Positions 33,913 through 45,667 of a stretch of 64,000 bases of DNA are shown here, in pieces. This stretch comes from Protopterus annectens (Eukaryota > Chordata > Ceratodontiformes > Protopteridae): NCBI RefSeq assembly GCF_019279795.1, contig NC_056726.1, forward strand, positions 1,016,395,292 to 1,016,459,291, read 5' to 3'. The position numbers and the translations under genes were made by a program. The notes beneath the pieces are model-generated. The model saw only the letters and a program-made list of their open reading frames with translations. It was not told the DNA's origin and searched no databases. Numbering within the stretch: the first letter of the stretch is position 1; every line of letters starts with the position of its first letter.

Positions 33913-34960
33913 TTATACAGCATTAGGAGCAGCTATAAGGCCCTGCAGGACAGCAGTGGCAAAGCCTGCGCTGGATTTAGAGAAGAGAGGTAAATGGTAA
34001 TATTTGATGAACGTATGAACTGAGCTCCAGGTAGCAGCTTCTAGAATGTCTCTGGTAGGAACCCCTCTGAGAAAGGCTGCAGAAGTAGATGCAGCCCTGA
34101 TGGAATGGGATATGATCCCTTTGGGGACAGGTTTACCATGGTGCATGTAGCAGAAATGAATACAATGGCTTATCCATTTTGAAATAGTCTGCTTTAAAAT
34201 AACCTTTCCCTCTGCCCCTGCAGCAAATGCCACCAGTAGTTGCTCAGATTTTCTTAGAGATTTTGTCCTGTTTAAGTAGAATCTTAGTTGTCTGTGTACA
34301 TCCAGTGAATGCAGAATCCACTCACCCTTGTTCTGTGGATTTGGGAAAAAGGTTGGCAGATGAATGGACTGAATAAGAGCCACACTAGATACCACTTTAG
34401 ACATAAAGGATGGATTGGTCCTGAGAGCCACTCTGTCCGGGTAAAAGATAATAAAAAGCTCCACTGCTATGAGAGCCTGTAGTTATGAAATCCTTCTAGC
34501 TGAAGTGACTGCTAAAATAAAAGCTGTCTTCCAAGAGATAAATTTTATATCTGCAGTAGCAGCTGGTTCAAAAGGAGGTAGGGTGAGTTTTTCCAACACA
34601 AAATTGAGGTCCCATGCGTAGGTGCTCTCCTGGGAAGTCTCAAATTTTTGGCCCCTCTGAGGTACTGATTTAGCAGGGGATGAGAAAAGAGGGGAGTTCT
34701 GTGTTGTAATGAGCTGAAATGGCAGAGGCATGGATTTTTATGGAAGAAAAAGATAGGCCCTTGTGAAGCATCTCAGTTAAATATTGCAGAATCTGAGGAA
34801 TATTGGTCATTGCTGTGTTTATTCCTTGTGCTTGATTCCAGGCACAGGATCTTTTCCATTTATCAGCATAAGATTTTCTTGTACTAGGCCTTCTAGTCTC
34901 CAAAATGACATCCATCACAGGTTTGCTGAGAGATGTAACTGGGAAAATCAGTTTATTAGC
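33913..34960 (-). pseudogene. DIRS tyrosine recombinase region (fossil)
   Basis: Minus-strand sequence holds the recombinase that joins the DIRS circle to its target. An N-terminal core-binding-type region (SKPVMDVILETRRPSTRKSY) lies near 34910, and the catalytic C-terminal region with HSIRAASTSAAFLRGVPTRD and TWSSVHTFIKYYHL lies at about 34140-33990, where the family's conserved HxxR and H/W residues occur. The region is broken. Confidence 0.85.
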
Positions 34961-35232
34961 CATGCTGCAAGATTCAGAGTTTGGAGCTGAGTGTGCAGAA
35001 TTTGATAGTTCTGCTGAGACAGTAGATAAAGTGTCTGAGGCAGGTACCACAGAGGAAGGTGTGACATATTGCGTAGGAGTGGGTACCAGTGTTGGCGAGG
35101 CCAGTCTGGAGCAATCAGAATCATTTTTGTTTTTTCCTGTCTGACTTTTATTAAGACCTTGGAGAGCAGAGGCAGATGGGGAAAGGCATAGACTGATAGG
35201 TTTTTCCAGCTGAATGATAGAGCATCCACTTT

Positions 35233-36662
35233 CTAAGCTTTTTTGTGATGAATTCTTGTGCAGAATTTGTCCAATTGATAATTTTGTGGTGAGGCAAAAA
35301 GATCTATGTCTGGGCTCTCCCATTTGTGTGTCAACATGCTGAAGATTTGTGGATCCAGTTTCCATTTGTGTGGGTCCATAAGATTTCTGCTTAGTTCGTC
35401 CGCTAGAGTATTTTGCTTTCCTGGCAGGAATTGAGCTTGTAGATGTATTTGGTAAGTCAAGGCCGTGTTCCACAAAGCCATGGCTAGTCTGCAAAGGGGG
35501 TAGGAATGGGTACCCCCCTGCGTGTTTATGTACCACATAACTGTGGTGTTGTCCGTCTTTATCAGTAGTTGTCCAGGATGAAGATAGTCCTTGAAGGCTG
35601 TCAGAGCATTCTGTACAGCTAGCATCTCTTTCCGGTTGATATGCAGGTGCATTTGATTTGGGCTCCATTCGCCCTGAATGCATCTCCCTGCCAGATGCGC
35701 CCCCCCAAGCATAATCTGATGCGTCTGTAGTCAGGGTTTGGGTGGCAAGGGATGGAATGAATGCCAGTCCCTTGTTTTGTTGACAGGCCTCTGCCCACCA
35801 TAGGAACTCTTGCTGCAGGCAAGGAATGATAGGAATCATTGTTTCCAGGCTGTGACAATGTTGACTCCATAAGCTTTTTAGGTACCATTGAAGTTTCCTC
35901 ATATGCAGTCTTGCATATTGAATTAGTAGAATGCAGGAAGCCATGAACCCCGAGGCCTGCAGAATTTGTCTTGCCGATAGCTGGGTTTTTGTGGCCACTT
36001 GTTTGAAGAAAGTCATCAATTAAATTTATTTTTCTGGCATGAGGTAAGTCATCTGGGCAGTTGTATTCAAGCTTGCACCCAGGAATGTAATTATTTGAGA
36101 GGGTACCAGTTGTGATTTCTTTTTTTTTTATGGTGTACCCTAGACAAGTTAGAAGCCTTTTTACAAATGCTAGATGCTATAGAAGTGTCCTTGTTTTCTG
36201 CTTGAATTAGACAATCGTCCAGGTAAGGATACATTTGAATGTTTCTTGTCTGCAAAATGCAGTTACTGGTGCCAGGCACTTTATGAAGACTCTGGGCACA
36301 GTAGATAAGCCAAAGGGCAGTACAGAGAACTGGTAATGCAAATAACCTGCTTTGAAGCGGAGGTATCTTCTGCAAGATTCCCTAACTGAGATATGCAGGT
36401 AAGCCTCTTTTAAGTCTAGAGTTACCAACCAGGCATCCTTGCCTAGAATAGGCAGTAACTGTTGTAGAGTCAGCATCTTGAATTTTGGAATGTCCAGAAA
36501 TGTATTTAGAATGGATAAGTCCAGAATTGGACGCCATGATTTGTCTTTTCTGGGTACCAGGAAAGTCTTGAATAAAAACCTTGTCCCTTTTCCTTTTCTG
36601 GTACTGGTTGAATAGCCCCCATATTCATGAGGGATGTAACTTGTTTCTGGACCTCTGCCCAC
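35233..36662 (-). pseudogene. DIRS reverse transcriptase and RNase H region (fossil)
   Basis: Reverse-transcriptase blocks include FKTFLVPRKDKSWRPILDLS, LVTLDLKEAYLHI (motif A) and QFSVLPFGLST. The RNase H part shows TTDASDYAWGG, HINRKEMLAVQNAL, KTDNTTVMWYINTQGG and GKQNTLADELSR. These are the typical DIRS versions, with RT first and RNase H after. The region is broken. Confidence 0.88.
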
Positions 36663-36851
36663 TGATTTGGAGGCAGATCCGGCTATCCATTTGGGATTGT
36701 CAATGTGTGGAAATTAAATCTGTATCCCCGGAATACTATATTTAAAACCCACTTGTCCTGGGTCATTAGATGCCAATTTCATGCATGAAGTGCCAGTTTC
36801 CCCCCCAAAGGGGCGGCCAAAAAATAAGTGCTTGGTGATGGCAGAGGAAAG

Positions 36852-38814
36852 TCATTGAGACTGTTTACCATAGGGAGGTGCCTTGCTACTTCCAGATTTG
36901 GAGGTGGAGGTACCCCATTGTTTTGTTCTGTAAGTTCCTTGTGACTGAAACCTGTATCCTTTGGAGTGTCTGGGTTTGACCTGAGCGGCTCTGGTGGGTA
37001 CTGGAAAGGACCAATTCTTAGTAGGCCAGTGCCTATTGAACCTGGGCAGCTGCACTTGTAGGAAATCTTTTACAGTTTGCATAGATTTAGATTTATCTTC
37101 CATCTTTTTCAAAACTTCTGCCTTATTACCAAATAGACTGTCCTGTTGTAAAGGAGCATCCAACAATTTTGCTTTAACATGATCAGGCAGATTTTGCTCC
37201 TTGAGCCAAGCATGCCTTTTTATCACAGATCCAGTTACAGTGGCCCTGTAAGAGGCCTCCAAGGAATCAAAACCACATTGCAAAGTATGCTTTCCAACTT
37301 GTTCAGCTGAATGCAATAAATCCTACAACTCTTTATTTTCCACACAGTCAGAAATCAACATCATATTCTGTTTAAGTAAGCCCATGACATGCTGCTGATA
37401 TTTAAGCATATGAAATTGACAGTTTAAAGCCCTGATTGCCAAGGTTGCAGACGTGTAAACCTTCTTACCCCATCTATCCAGCGCCCTGGAGTCTCTATCA
37501 GAAGGGGTAGGATTTTTAGCAGTAGAAGCTTTAACGCCCTTGGGACCCTGAGAACTGGTTTCAGGGTCAGCAGTAGGGTTTTTAAAAAGGAATTTGTGGG
37601 AGTCAGGAACCCTGTAATATCTGTCTGGGTTACTAGGAGCTGGAAGTAGGGAATCAGGAGCCATGCTGGATTCTGAGAAAACATCATCAACAATGTCTAG
37701 AACAGGAGGTATAGCCAAAGGCCTATGCTGAGGAAGAAGAAGGAAATCCCTAAGCCTCTTTTTAGATTCTGAGAAATCCTGACTCTCCCAGTGAAAGTGT
37801 TCCCTTAAGGTATGCAAAGTTTCTCCAAAAGAAAAATCCTTAGGAGGAGAAGCAGAAGGGATGGAATCTTCTGCATCAGAGTCCTCATAAGATGGAATAG
37901 ATAATTCTGATCAGAAGAGGAATCAGAAGAAATAGAAACCTGATCTGATGATTCATAGTCAGTGCCTTGCCTAGGCCTCTTTGCAGGAGGGGGATGGAAA
38001 CCCCTGATCAAGGTAATTAAATCCTCAGCCATTTTGATCATTTGTTTTTTAGGCATAGGGGCCTGTGCACGTGGCCCAAGTGTCATTTTTTTAGACATAG
38101 AAGTTGATTTTGGCCTAGGTTTTGAAGATGGCTTTGGTTTAATATACAAATCTTTAGGCCTGAAAACACCCTCAGAAGCTGGTGCCTGCTCAGTGGCTCC
38201 GGACCCATCTAAGGTTCAATACTTAAAGCGTCTCATGGCATACCGGACTCCGAATGGGTCTCAGTAAAGGCCTGTGAATCAAAAGTAGCGGGTATCGAGG
38301 GCTGCGAAAGCACCTCACTGAGTACCGGCGAACTGGTAGGAGAAGCTTCATTGTCGGTTTTGGACCTTGATGGTCTGTCTCTGTCTTTTTCTTTGCATTT
38401 TTTGTGTATTTCGGTAGTCAGATTGCTAATTGAAAACATTTCTGGATAGTTAAATCTTGAGCCAAAATATTTGGATGCAAAAATATACCGACGCTTAATA
38501 GTGCATTGATTAAATTTAGCAGAAAACCGACAGCAAGGCACATTGTGGTCAGGGCCTAAGCAAGGAATACAGTACAAATGAAAATCCTTATGAGGTATTT
38601 GCTTCCCATAAGTAATACAGTTATTAACTTTTACTGATATCAGTAAGGAGCAAGAAAAAGTTTCCCCTACGGGGTACTTAGCTTTAGGTTGAAGACTTCG
38701 GTTCTGAAACTTGAAAATGAAAATTTCAGGAGTCAGCCGACCGGCACTTGCGAACTGCTTCTGCTTCGGGCACCACGCGGCAAGAAAGACTGATGAAAAT
38801 GGCGTCGGCTGCAT
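36852..38814 (-). pseudogene. DIRS gag-like region (fossil)
   Basis: The first coding region of the element on the minus strand encodes a basic, serine- and proline-rich protein with no enzymatic motif. A cysteine- and histidine-bearing N-terminal stretch (HLYCIPCLGPDHNVPCC, near 38560) is followed by serine-rich linkers and a C-terminal domain ending near 36852. Position and composition identify it as the gag-like protein of DIRS elements. It is broken. Confidence 0.7.
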
Positions 38815-38946
38815 GTTTTATGCCACTGATGACCCTACGTCATGGAAGAAGGGACTGCAACAGATGCAGGACCCAAGACTTTGTTAATCAGGCCGACTGA
38901 AGGCAACCTGCCAGCAGATTACCCAAATGTAATGACTGCAATAGTG
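38779..38946. repeat. DIRS right inverted terminal repeat
   Basis: Inverted complement of 33381-33546; it contains CCTGCCAGCAGATTACCC and AATGTAATGACTGCA near the outer edge. Confidence 0.9.
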
Positions 38947-38969
38947 AAACATGAAAAACATCCCCATAA

Positions 38970-41520
38970 TCCTGGAAATTCAGTGGGCAGAAAGCATCGT
39001 GACTTTAGGTTTGTGTTTACAGGGTGTGGGATTAGTCAAGGTACCTGACTTTGAAGACAAAATAGGTTAACAATAAAGTAGCTCTTGCAGTTACAGGTAG
39101 CCGGTGCTCCTTATTTCATATGACACTGTTGCACTTAAAGGGTACAGACAGCATAATGAACAAATAAATCTTACTGATCTGTGTGGTGAATGGGGTTCTT
39201 CTGAGAGAAGCTGTTACACAATGGGAGTGTTTGCTCATCTTTAGGGATGAGGGAGTGGATATCAGTAGCTCTCTTTACTTACACTATAAGAAGACTGAAC
39301 TCTTTGTAATTTAGCAGAGATATTCACAACATTGTGTACACATCCCTCAACAATGGAATTAAAGTAAAGACAAGGCTGAAGCATAAATCTCAGCCAATCT
39401 AAATGGCCCACCTGAGCCAGGTATCTTTTGAAGGGGGATCCAAGATATGGAGAAGACCATAATCACCTGGGAGTGAGGAGTAACAAGTGCTATTCTTTAT
39501 GCTTTTTGTATATTCACCATAAACCTGCAAAAAGGAAACCAGCACTGCACAGTTGCTGAATTCCAGCTGGAATTTCTTCTGTATTAACAAAAAAGACAAC
39601 ACAAAGTTTAGTAGAGTGAGATGATCCTCGTAAGGGTAAGATGGTAATCAAGGAGGTCAAGTGAGAACTCGTTAATGATAAGGATATCATAGGCACCACG
39701 ACCTACCCCCTTCAAGTACAAACCTGTGGTTAATCCATGCCATATTTAACCATTAAATGTATCATGTATAACTGCTGTTTGAGACAATTACTCATATAAC
39801 TTGTAAAAATTAGCTAAAACAACTTCATTATTAATATTAGAATTGATAGACTGTTATTTATTTACTTACCTAGTTATCTTAGTAATAATAATGATAATAA
39901 CAATTATTTTTATTTATCTGGTTATCTTAATAATAACAATAACAATAATTATTAGTAGTAGCATGCTCTCAGATTAGAGAGTGTACAGCATATATATTTT
40001 TTAGTGTGGTCACTATTGCTTTTCCACTGTATGGAATGCTGAAAAATGTATTTTAGAGAAAGTTGGTAGCAAAATTATCTTTTATGTTGTTTTGTTGTAA
40101 GAGATGGTGAACTTCTTTAGTTTGCAATTCTTTCATTGTGATGTTTGGCAGAAGTTTTGCTAACGTACTCATTACTTTTTTACTGCTGTGCAGCTGTATT
40201 TTGCCAAATGACTTGTCTTACTGTGTCGGTTATATGCATTTGTGAGATTTGTGTCATAACTAAAACATTTTTCAGGGGTATTTGCTAACAAATATTAAAC
40301 AAACAAAGAAATTGTACTGCAGTAAGATCCAGTAAATAAAGCAGACAAAAATGTGTGATCAAGGCACTTGAAAGATGTAATGAATCAGGCCATCACTGAA
40401 ACTAACCTTCTTCATTTGAATAGTAGTTGGATGTGATTAAAAACTTTAAATGCCCCCTAAAGATAAATAAAAATATTCCTGTTAAAAGAATCATCTCCAT
40501 CTTGGAGTGAATATAATCATTTTTTACACAATTCTGTCAAAATGTGTCAGACATTGTTCTGAAAATTATATTTCCTAATGCGTTCAAGAACCTAGTCACA
40601 TATTTTTAAATAGTTTGGATAGAATGTTCAAGTTGATAATAAGTCTCTAGTCCCCTGCATGAATTGGATTAATAACTTTTGGGGAGGAGGATTATGATCA
40701 AATGTTTTAAAGTATCAGATGACAATCCTTTTAATGAGCAACACTTGAAATTATGAATGATGTACTTGGTTATTATCAGGAATCAAGCTGAAGGCTTGAC
40801 TTTCAGGGGAGAGTTTCTTCAGGAGTTTGGAGACTTCCTTTGCTTTTATTTCCCTAAAATAAAATGTTGGCTTAGTGCTACGGGTGGTTAAATTGTCAAT
40901 GGTTTAAGAGGAATCACCAGTTATGGAGGGGATGGAATACTTAAAGTACATAGGAAGATTTTTGCATCATTAACCAGGTGTTGAGAGGCATCTCATCCAA
41001 GTACTGTCTTATCTTTATTTTCTGCCAATCTTGCTGAATCGCCCTCAAAAGAAGTTTCATGTTGCCTTGGAAGATTGGGAAGACAATCTTCACAACTTTG
41101 TTATCAATGATAAAACACTTCTTAAGTGTGGCATTCTTGCACAGGCTAAGGATATTCTCTGTTTCTTCTTAATGGCACTACCTTAATTCAATTGCTTATA
41201 GGTCTAAAATGAGGTGAGATCAAAAGGCACATGCATAAATTAAATGCCCTTCTGCACAGGAAGTACTAATTCTGTAATGGAGTGAAAACAGTCAGAAGAA
41301 GGTACAAGGGCTACTTTAGGTCTAATTCCTTAAGCATGTCAGATGAGCTTTCAATGTGGCATTTAAAAATATGGCAGTTTAGTTGCTTCCACATCAGAGT
41401 TCCAACTGACTAGACAGTTTTAGGTTTACATGACATAATGGGCCAAATGAGTCCATTAATTTCTATTCATCATCTGGACAGGATGGAGATGACATCTAAT
41501 AGTGAGTAATAGTCAAAGAC
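38970..41520. other. Gene-free AT-rich stretch
   Basis: I found no coding region in ~2.5 kb. A run of AATAATAATGATAATAACAA-type simple sequence lies at about 39860-39960. Otherwise nothing is recognised. Confidence 0.45.
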
Positions 41521-41527
41521 GGGTTTA

Positions 41528-42163
41528 TATAGCCAAAGTGGTGCAGTGGTTAGCATTGTCGCCTCACAGCAAGAGGCTCCCCAGTTTGATTCACTGCTGG
41601 TGTGCCTTCTGTGTGGAGTCTGCATGTCCTCCTTGCTGCCAAGTGAATTTAAAGACATGCAGGTAGGTGCAAGCATGGGCAGCCATGGTGGTGCGGTGGT
41701 TAGTGTTGTTGCCTCACAGCAAGAAGTTCTCTGGTTCGATCCTCGTCTGGGGTGCCTTCTGTGTGGAGTCTGCATGTCCTCCCTGTGGTTGTGTGGGTTT
41801 CCTCCGGGTGCTCCAGTTTCCTCCCACATCCCAAAGACATGCTGTAGGTGGATTGGACACTCTAAATTGGCCCTAGACATGAGTGCGTGCATGTGTGTGC
41901 CTTCTGTGGAAGGTTGGGCACCAGGCTGGCAACTCAACACCATAAAACTCCACTGCAAAGCATGAGCAGACAAGTGATCCACTGTGGCAACTCCTAACTG
42001 AGAAAAGCCGAAAGAAGAAGGTAGGTGCAAGCGTGTGTGGGTGTGTCTTCTTTGAAGGCTGTGCACAGGGCTGGCAACTCGACACCATAAAAATTCACTG
42101 CCAATCATTAGTGGACCAGAGTTCTGCTATGGCAACTCCTAACAGGGAAATTCTGAAATACAA
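41528..42163 (+). mobile_element. RTE-tailed tRNA SINE, split by a second copy
   Basis: The outer SINE consists of 41528-41674 and 42019-42163. Its head (GTGGTGCAGTGGTTAGCATT, then CGCCTCACAGCAAGAGGC) is tRNA-like, and its body contains TGTGTGGAGTCTGCATGTCC. Its tail (GCAACTCCTAACAGGG, then AAATTC) is an RTE-type end. The two halves are separated by a further copy of the same SINE. Confidence 0.85.
41675..42018 (+). mobile_element. RTE-tailed tRNA SINE nested in an older copy
   Basis: A complete ~344-bp SINE: tRNA-like head with GGTGGTGCGGTGGTTAGTG (A-box region) and GGTTCGATCCTC (B box), the body TTTCCTCCGGGTGCTCC, a CTCTAAATTGGCCCT block, and the tail GAGAAAAGCCGAAAGAAGAAG typical of SINEs mobilised by RTE LINEs. 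It is flanked by the 14-bp duplication AGGTAGGTGCAAGC at 41661-41674 and 42019-42032, which proves it inserted into the outer copy. The block order resembles the Sauria-type SINE group. Confidence 0.9.
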
Positions 42164-42169
42164 GAGAGA

Positions 42170-43190
42170 GTCAGAGACAGGTTTAGGCCTTGTGAGCTTT
42201 CTGGAGGTAAGGTCCAAGTTGTAAGAGGTGAATGTTCTATCTAGAATGGCCTTGCAGTACCCAAGCCAATTTAAATTGTAGTTCTCCATAATGGTACACA
42301 TTTAATGTTTAATATGAGGAAACATTGCCAAATGTGACCAACTAACTATAAAAGATTTGTAGGGGAAAGGGTACTTACAAATTATTACAACCAGATTTAT
42401 AAAGTGCTATAATTTGTCTATTTTCTGCAGGAAACACATTGCCTAACCTAAAATGGGGTCAGTAAAGAAGTCACCAGTAGTTTGTCACAGCAGGAATGAG
42501 GCAGGCAGAGCAGAAATGTTGAAAGTTTGTACTTCTGGCTGCTGCGCCTCATTTCTACCGTAACTCTGCAGTGGCTTTATAGTTCCTGCATTCTTCATTA
42601 CACTGTTAACCAAGGGGAAACTGACTCAGGAAATGCACAGTGTGGTTTTCAGGGACAGTACTCACTAAAAGCGAAAGCATCTGAAAGGAACAGTGACTAG
42701 CAGCTCGGTGCTTGCTCAGGGAGTAATGGCTTTCTCTGCAGTGGCAGACTGCTTTATAAAGGTTGCAGTCCTGCTTATGGGTTATGACCATTTCCAGTGC
42801 AGAGGGTTGTATGTATCCTAACACGTTCTAAAATAAATGGGTTTGACTTTGTTTGTATTACTGTGTAAGGGTGCTGGGAGGGTGAAGCCTTTTTTCTACC
42901 CATAGAAATGCAGGCTATCCATACCCTTAGCCTTCCCCCTGCCTCTAAGCTCAATCCTAAACATTGCTTATAAAACCTCTTTCTGTAACACTGCCACTAT
43001 TCACACAAATCTGATCTTAATGTAGTGTTAAGGTTTTGATCTGTAGCTTTTGCAAATGTCTTTTCATTGGTTTTGCTTTTTGCTAAACTGTTCTTGAAAA
43101 TGTTGGCATCAATCAACTGTGTTTCAATGCTGTTGGCCCCTAACACAAGGTCTACACATTACCTTACTGAAAAAAAAAAAAAAAAAAAAA
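42170..43190. other. Gene-free stretch ending in an A-rich run
   Basis: No gene is recognised. An uninterrupted run of about 20 A's lies at 43171-43190, possibly the 3' end of an unrecognised retroposon. Confidence 0.4.
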
Positions 43191-43199
43191 CTCTAACAG

Positions 43200-43390
43200 T
43201 ACCACTATACAAGACACACACTTACATACTTCACAGACACCATTGTATTCAGATCATGTAATATTTTATGTATATGTCAAAACTGGTGTTAAATGTGGAG
43301 CTTTTCTCCCTAGACCTCTGCAGAAAAAAAGGTTTATATCCCAAATGGACTTTCCCAGTCAACAGAGATTAATAAATAAATAAATGTATT
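43200..43390 (+). mobile_element. L2-type LINE 3' tail
   Basis: GTGGAGCTTTTCTCCCTAGA is followed by a diverged stretch and AATAAATAAATAAATG. It is the same tail as at 22970-23065 but more mutated. Confidence 0.65.
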
Positions 43391-43399
43391 ATAGTGAGG

Positions 43400-43400
<1 letters not shown>

Positions 43401-43462
<62 letters not shown>

Positions 43463-43492
43463 TGTGCATGTGTGCGCGTGTGCGTGTGTGCG
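43401..43492. repeat. (GT)n microsatellite with GC-containing end
   Basis: A GT tract of about 60 bp passes into GTGCGCGTGTGCATG-type mixed repeats. It follows the L2-type tail directly, so it may have grown out of the end of that element. Confidence 0.92.
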
Positions 43493-43704
43493 TGTGCGGG
43501 CGTGCGGGCAGTTGGGCATGGGGATGGAATCCTTAAACCTAACACAGCTTATTACTTATAAGACAGAAGGTGCGAGATGATTTATTTATTTATTTATTTC
43601 ATTTTACCGCACTTATTTATGTACCTGTGCCTCATTATTCTTTTTTTGTTATGCAATAACCTTAAATACCTAGAGACTGATTACTACTCACTGTAGGTTC
43701 ACTG

Positions 43705-44690
43705 ACAGAACGGAACTTGGAAGTAGATGACATGATGATATGGAGAATGGTGGACATCCTATGTATCCAAGAAACAAGATGGAAGAGCAGTGCAGCAAAG
43801 CCACTTGGCTTGGGATCCAGAGTCTACTACTCAGGAGGGGTCAGGCGAGGACAGGCTAGAAATCGTGTTGGAATTGTGGTGAGAGACAGGCTTCAGAATG
43901 CAGTAAAGGATACCATCAGAATTAATGATAGACTCATGGCAATCAGACTCCATTGTAATGATAGGACAGTATTCATAATCTCAGCCTATGCCCTACAGCA
44001 GGGTTCTGATAGTGAGGAAAACAGTGCATTCAGACAGCAGTTGCAGGACCTGCTAGATAAAGCAGGACAACATGATTTGGAGTTGAAAATGGATGACTTG
44101 AATGCACATATCGGGTCAGATAGAACAGGATATGAGGACTGTCTGGGTCCACATGGATGGGGCATCAGGAATAAAAGAGAGGCCATTCTAGACTTCTGTC
44201 TACCAAATGGCTTAACAGCAGCCAACACATGACTCAGAAAAACAGACAGCCTCAACATCACATACAAGAGAGGCCAACATGCAACTCAGGTAGACTTCCT
44301 CCTAGTAAGGAAAGGGCACTCTGGTACATCAGTGATTACAATCTCATTCCCAGTGAAACACTAGGCCCACAACATAAACCAATGGTTGCCACAATATGGT
44401 GCAAGCAGTGGTCACAGAAGGCTCTAAGGTCAATACAGACCAGGCTAAAGACCTTGACTCGAGAGAACGTGTAACATTTCAAGGGATTAATCAGGGCACT
44501 AGCACTCCAAGAAGAGGAGGAAATAGGTGGATTTGAAGACAAATGGCAATGCCTGAAACCAGCATGTGTGAGGACTACAGAACAGATATGCGGTTGAGCC
44601 AGGTATGAAAATAAGGTACATAAAAGAAAGCTGGTAGTGGAATACATTGAATGAAGAGAAATGGGGACAGTTAGCACGATACCCTAACTC
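43705..44690 (+). pseudogene. RTE-clade LINE endonuclease remnant
   Basis: The 171-residue open stretch at 43717-44232 is the APE-type endonuclease of an RTE (BovB-like) LINE. It shows VDILCIQETRWKSSAAK (catalytic Glu in QETRW), GIVVRDRLQNAVKDTIRIND, IRLHCNDRTVFIISAYALQ and the ELKMDDLNAHIGSDRTGYED block, where the usual GDFN Asp/Asn pair reads DDLN. Degraded sequence of the same protein continues in other frames to about 44690 (QVDFLLVRKG). The reverse transcriptase is absent. This clade supplies the machinery that RTE-tailed SINEs, like those at 14505 and 41528, use. Confidence 0.85.
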
Positions 44691-44699
44691 CATGTTGAA

Positions 44700-45640
44700 A
44701 AATGTAAAAAAGGGGTTGATGATGATTATTTATTGCACTTCAGTTACTATCTTTTTAAATTTAAAACAGCAATTAAAGTGAAGAGTAGCAACAAACATTT
44801 TATACTTCAAATTATCACTTCTCGCTAAACTGCAGACTCACTATTAAAATATTCTTTTATGTCCTTCTAATTAAATTACTAATTAGATAATTAAACCTCA
44901 CAGAATGCCTTTGGTGACATAACTTGAGGTTGTCTAGTGATATGCAGATTATTTATTGAACTGCAATTATCAAATAAAACTAATATAAAATGTAATGAAA
45001 AGAAATAAAGCAAGTAAAACAAGTCTTGAACTAATAAACATTAAAAAGTGCAATATTACAATACCAGTTTAACTTAACTACTGAAACTGAAATCATATGC
45101 ATATGTACTCAAAATAGTTACATTAAGAATAACTCCATCAAATACTACTATTGTAGTCAAACATAATTCAACGAAATGTACAACAGCATAAAATCAGATA
45201 ATGTAAAAACAAATTTTAATGAAGCAGATTGCATTTTTTTTACTTTCATTATCCATATCTGTGTATTATCCAGTACCTGGTATAAAACTGATGTATATTT
45301 TTTCTGATAGTGTAGGCATAGATGTCTATTTGGCATGGTCCTCAAAATTTATTCTTTATGTATTTATTTGTTTAACCCTTAGAATTACAGTATAACATTA
45401 AAGACTAGACATTGATGGAGATCATATGCAATGAGTTTAGCGGTGGAGTCTTCTCAAGAAAATATAAAATAATCTGTCGTGGTTATTTTTCAAAAATGTA
45501 ATGCCATATCATTTCATAAGAGAGTTGTGATTTGTTTTCTTACACCGCAATGTCCCTGTCTAACTGAATGATGTTCAAATAATCTAAATATTACTAATAA
45601 TCAATCTTTTAGCTGGGAAATGCAATATTCTTGCAAGCAT
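44700..45640. other. AT-rich flank downstream of the rapunzel-like gene
   Basis: No coding sequence is recognised. On the minus strand AATAAA-type signals (complement TTTATT near 45341-45360) lie about 310 bp past the stop codon of the rapunzel-like gene and could end its transcript. Confidence 0.45.
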
Positions 45641-45667
45641 TCTCAAATCCTGAAATGACAGTAATTT

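Larger units (their letters stand above)
33331..38965 (-). mobile_element. DIRS-type tyrosine-recombinase retrotransposon (fossil, near full length)
   Basis: The parts of a DIRS element lie in the family's order on the minus strand: gag-like region (38814-36852), reverse transcriptase (36662-36091), RNase H (about 35888-35233), tyrosine recombinase (about 34950-33913). Inverted terminal repeats lie at 33381-33546 and 38779-38946 (about one base in ten differs). An internal complementary region at 33787-33862 matches, in inverted form, the outer edges of both ends. This end structure is diagnostic of DIRS and replaces LTRs. The element is broken, with several disabling changes. The divergence of its end repeats suggests moderate age. 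Confidence 0.9.

Noticed and set aside
33426-33923. A 165-codon minus-strand frame at the end of the DIRS element
   Set aside because: It runs through the terminal repeat, the TA tract and the internal complementary region, so it is non-coding structure DNA.
41470-42108. A 212-codon minus-strand open frame
   Set aside because: It is antisense to the nested SINEs and repeats itself only because the SINE is present in two copies.
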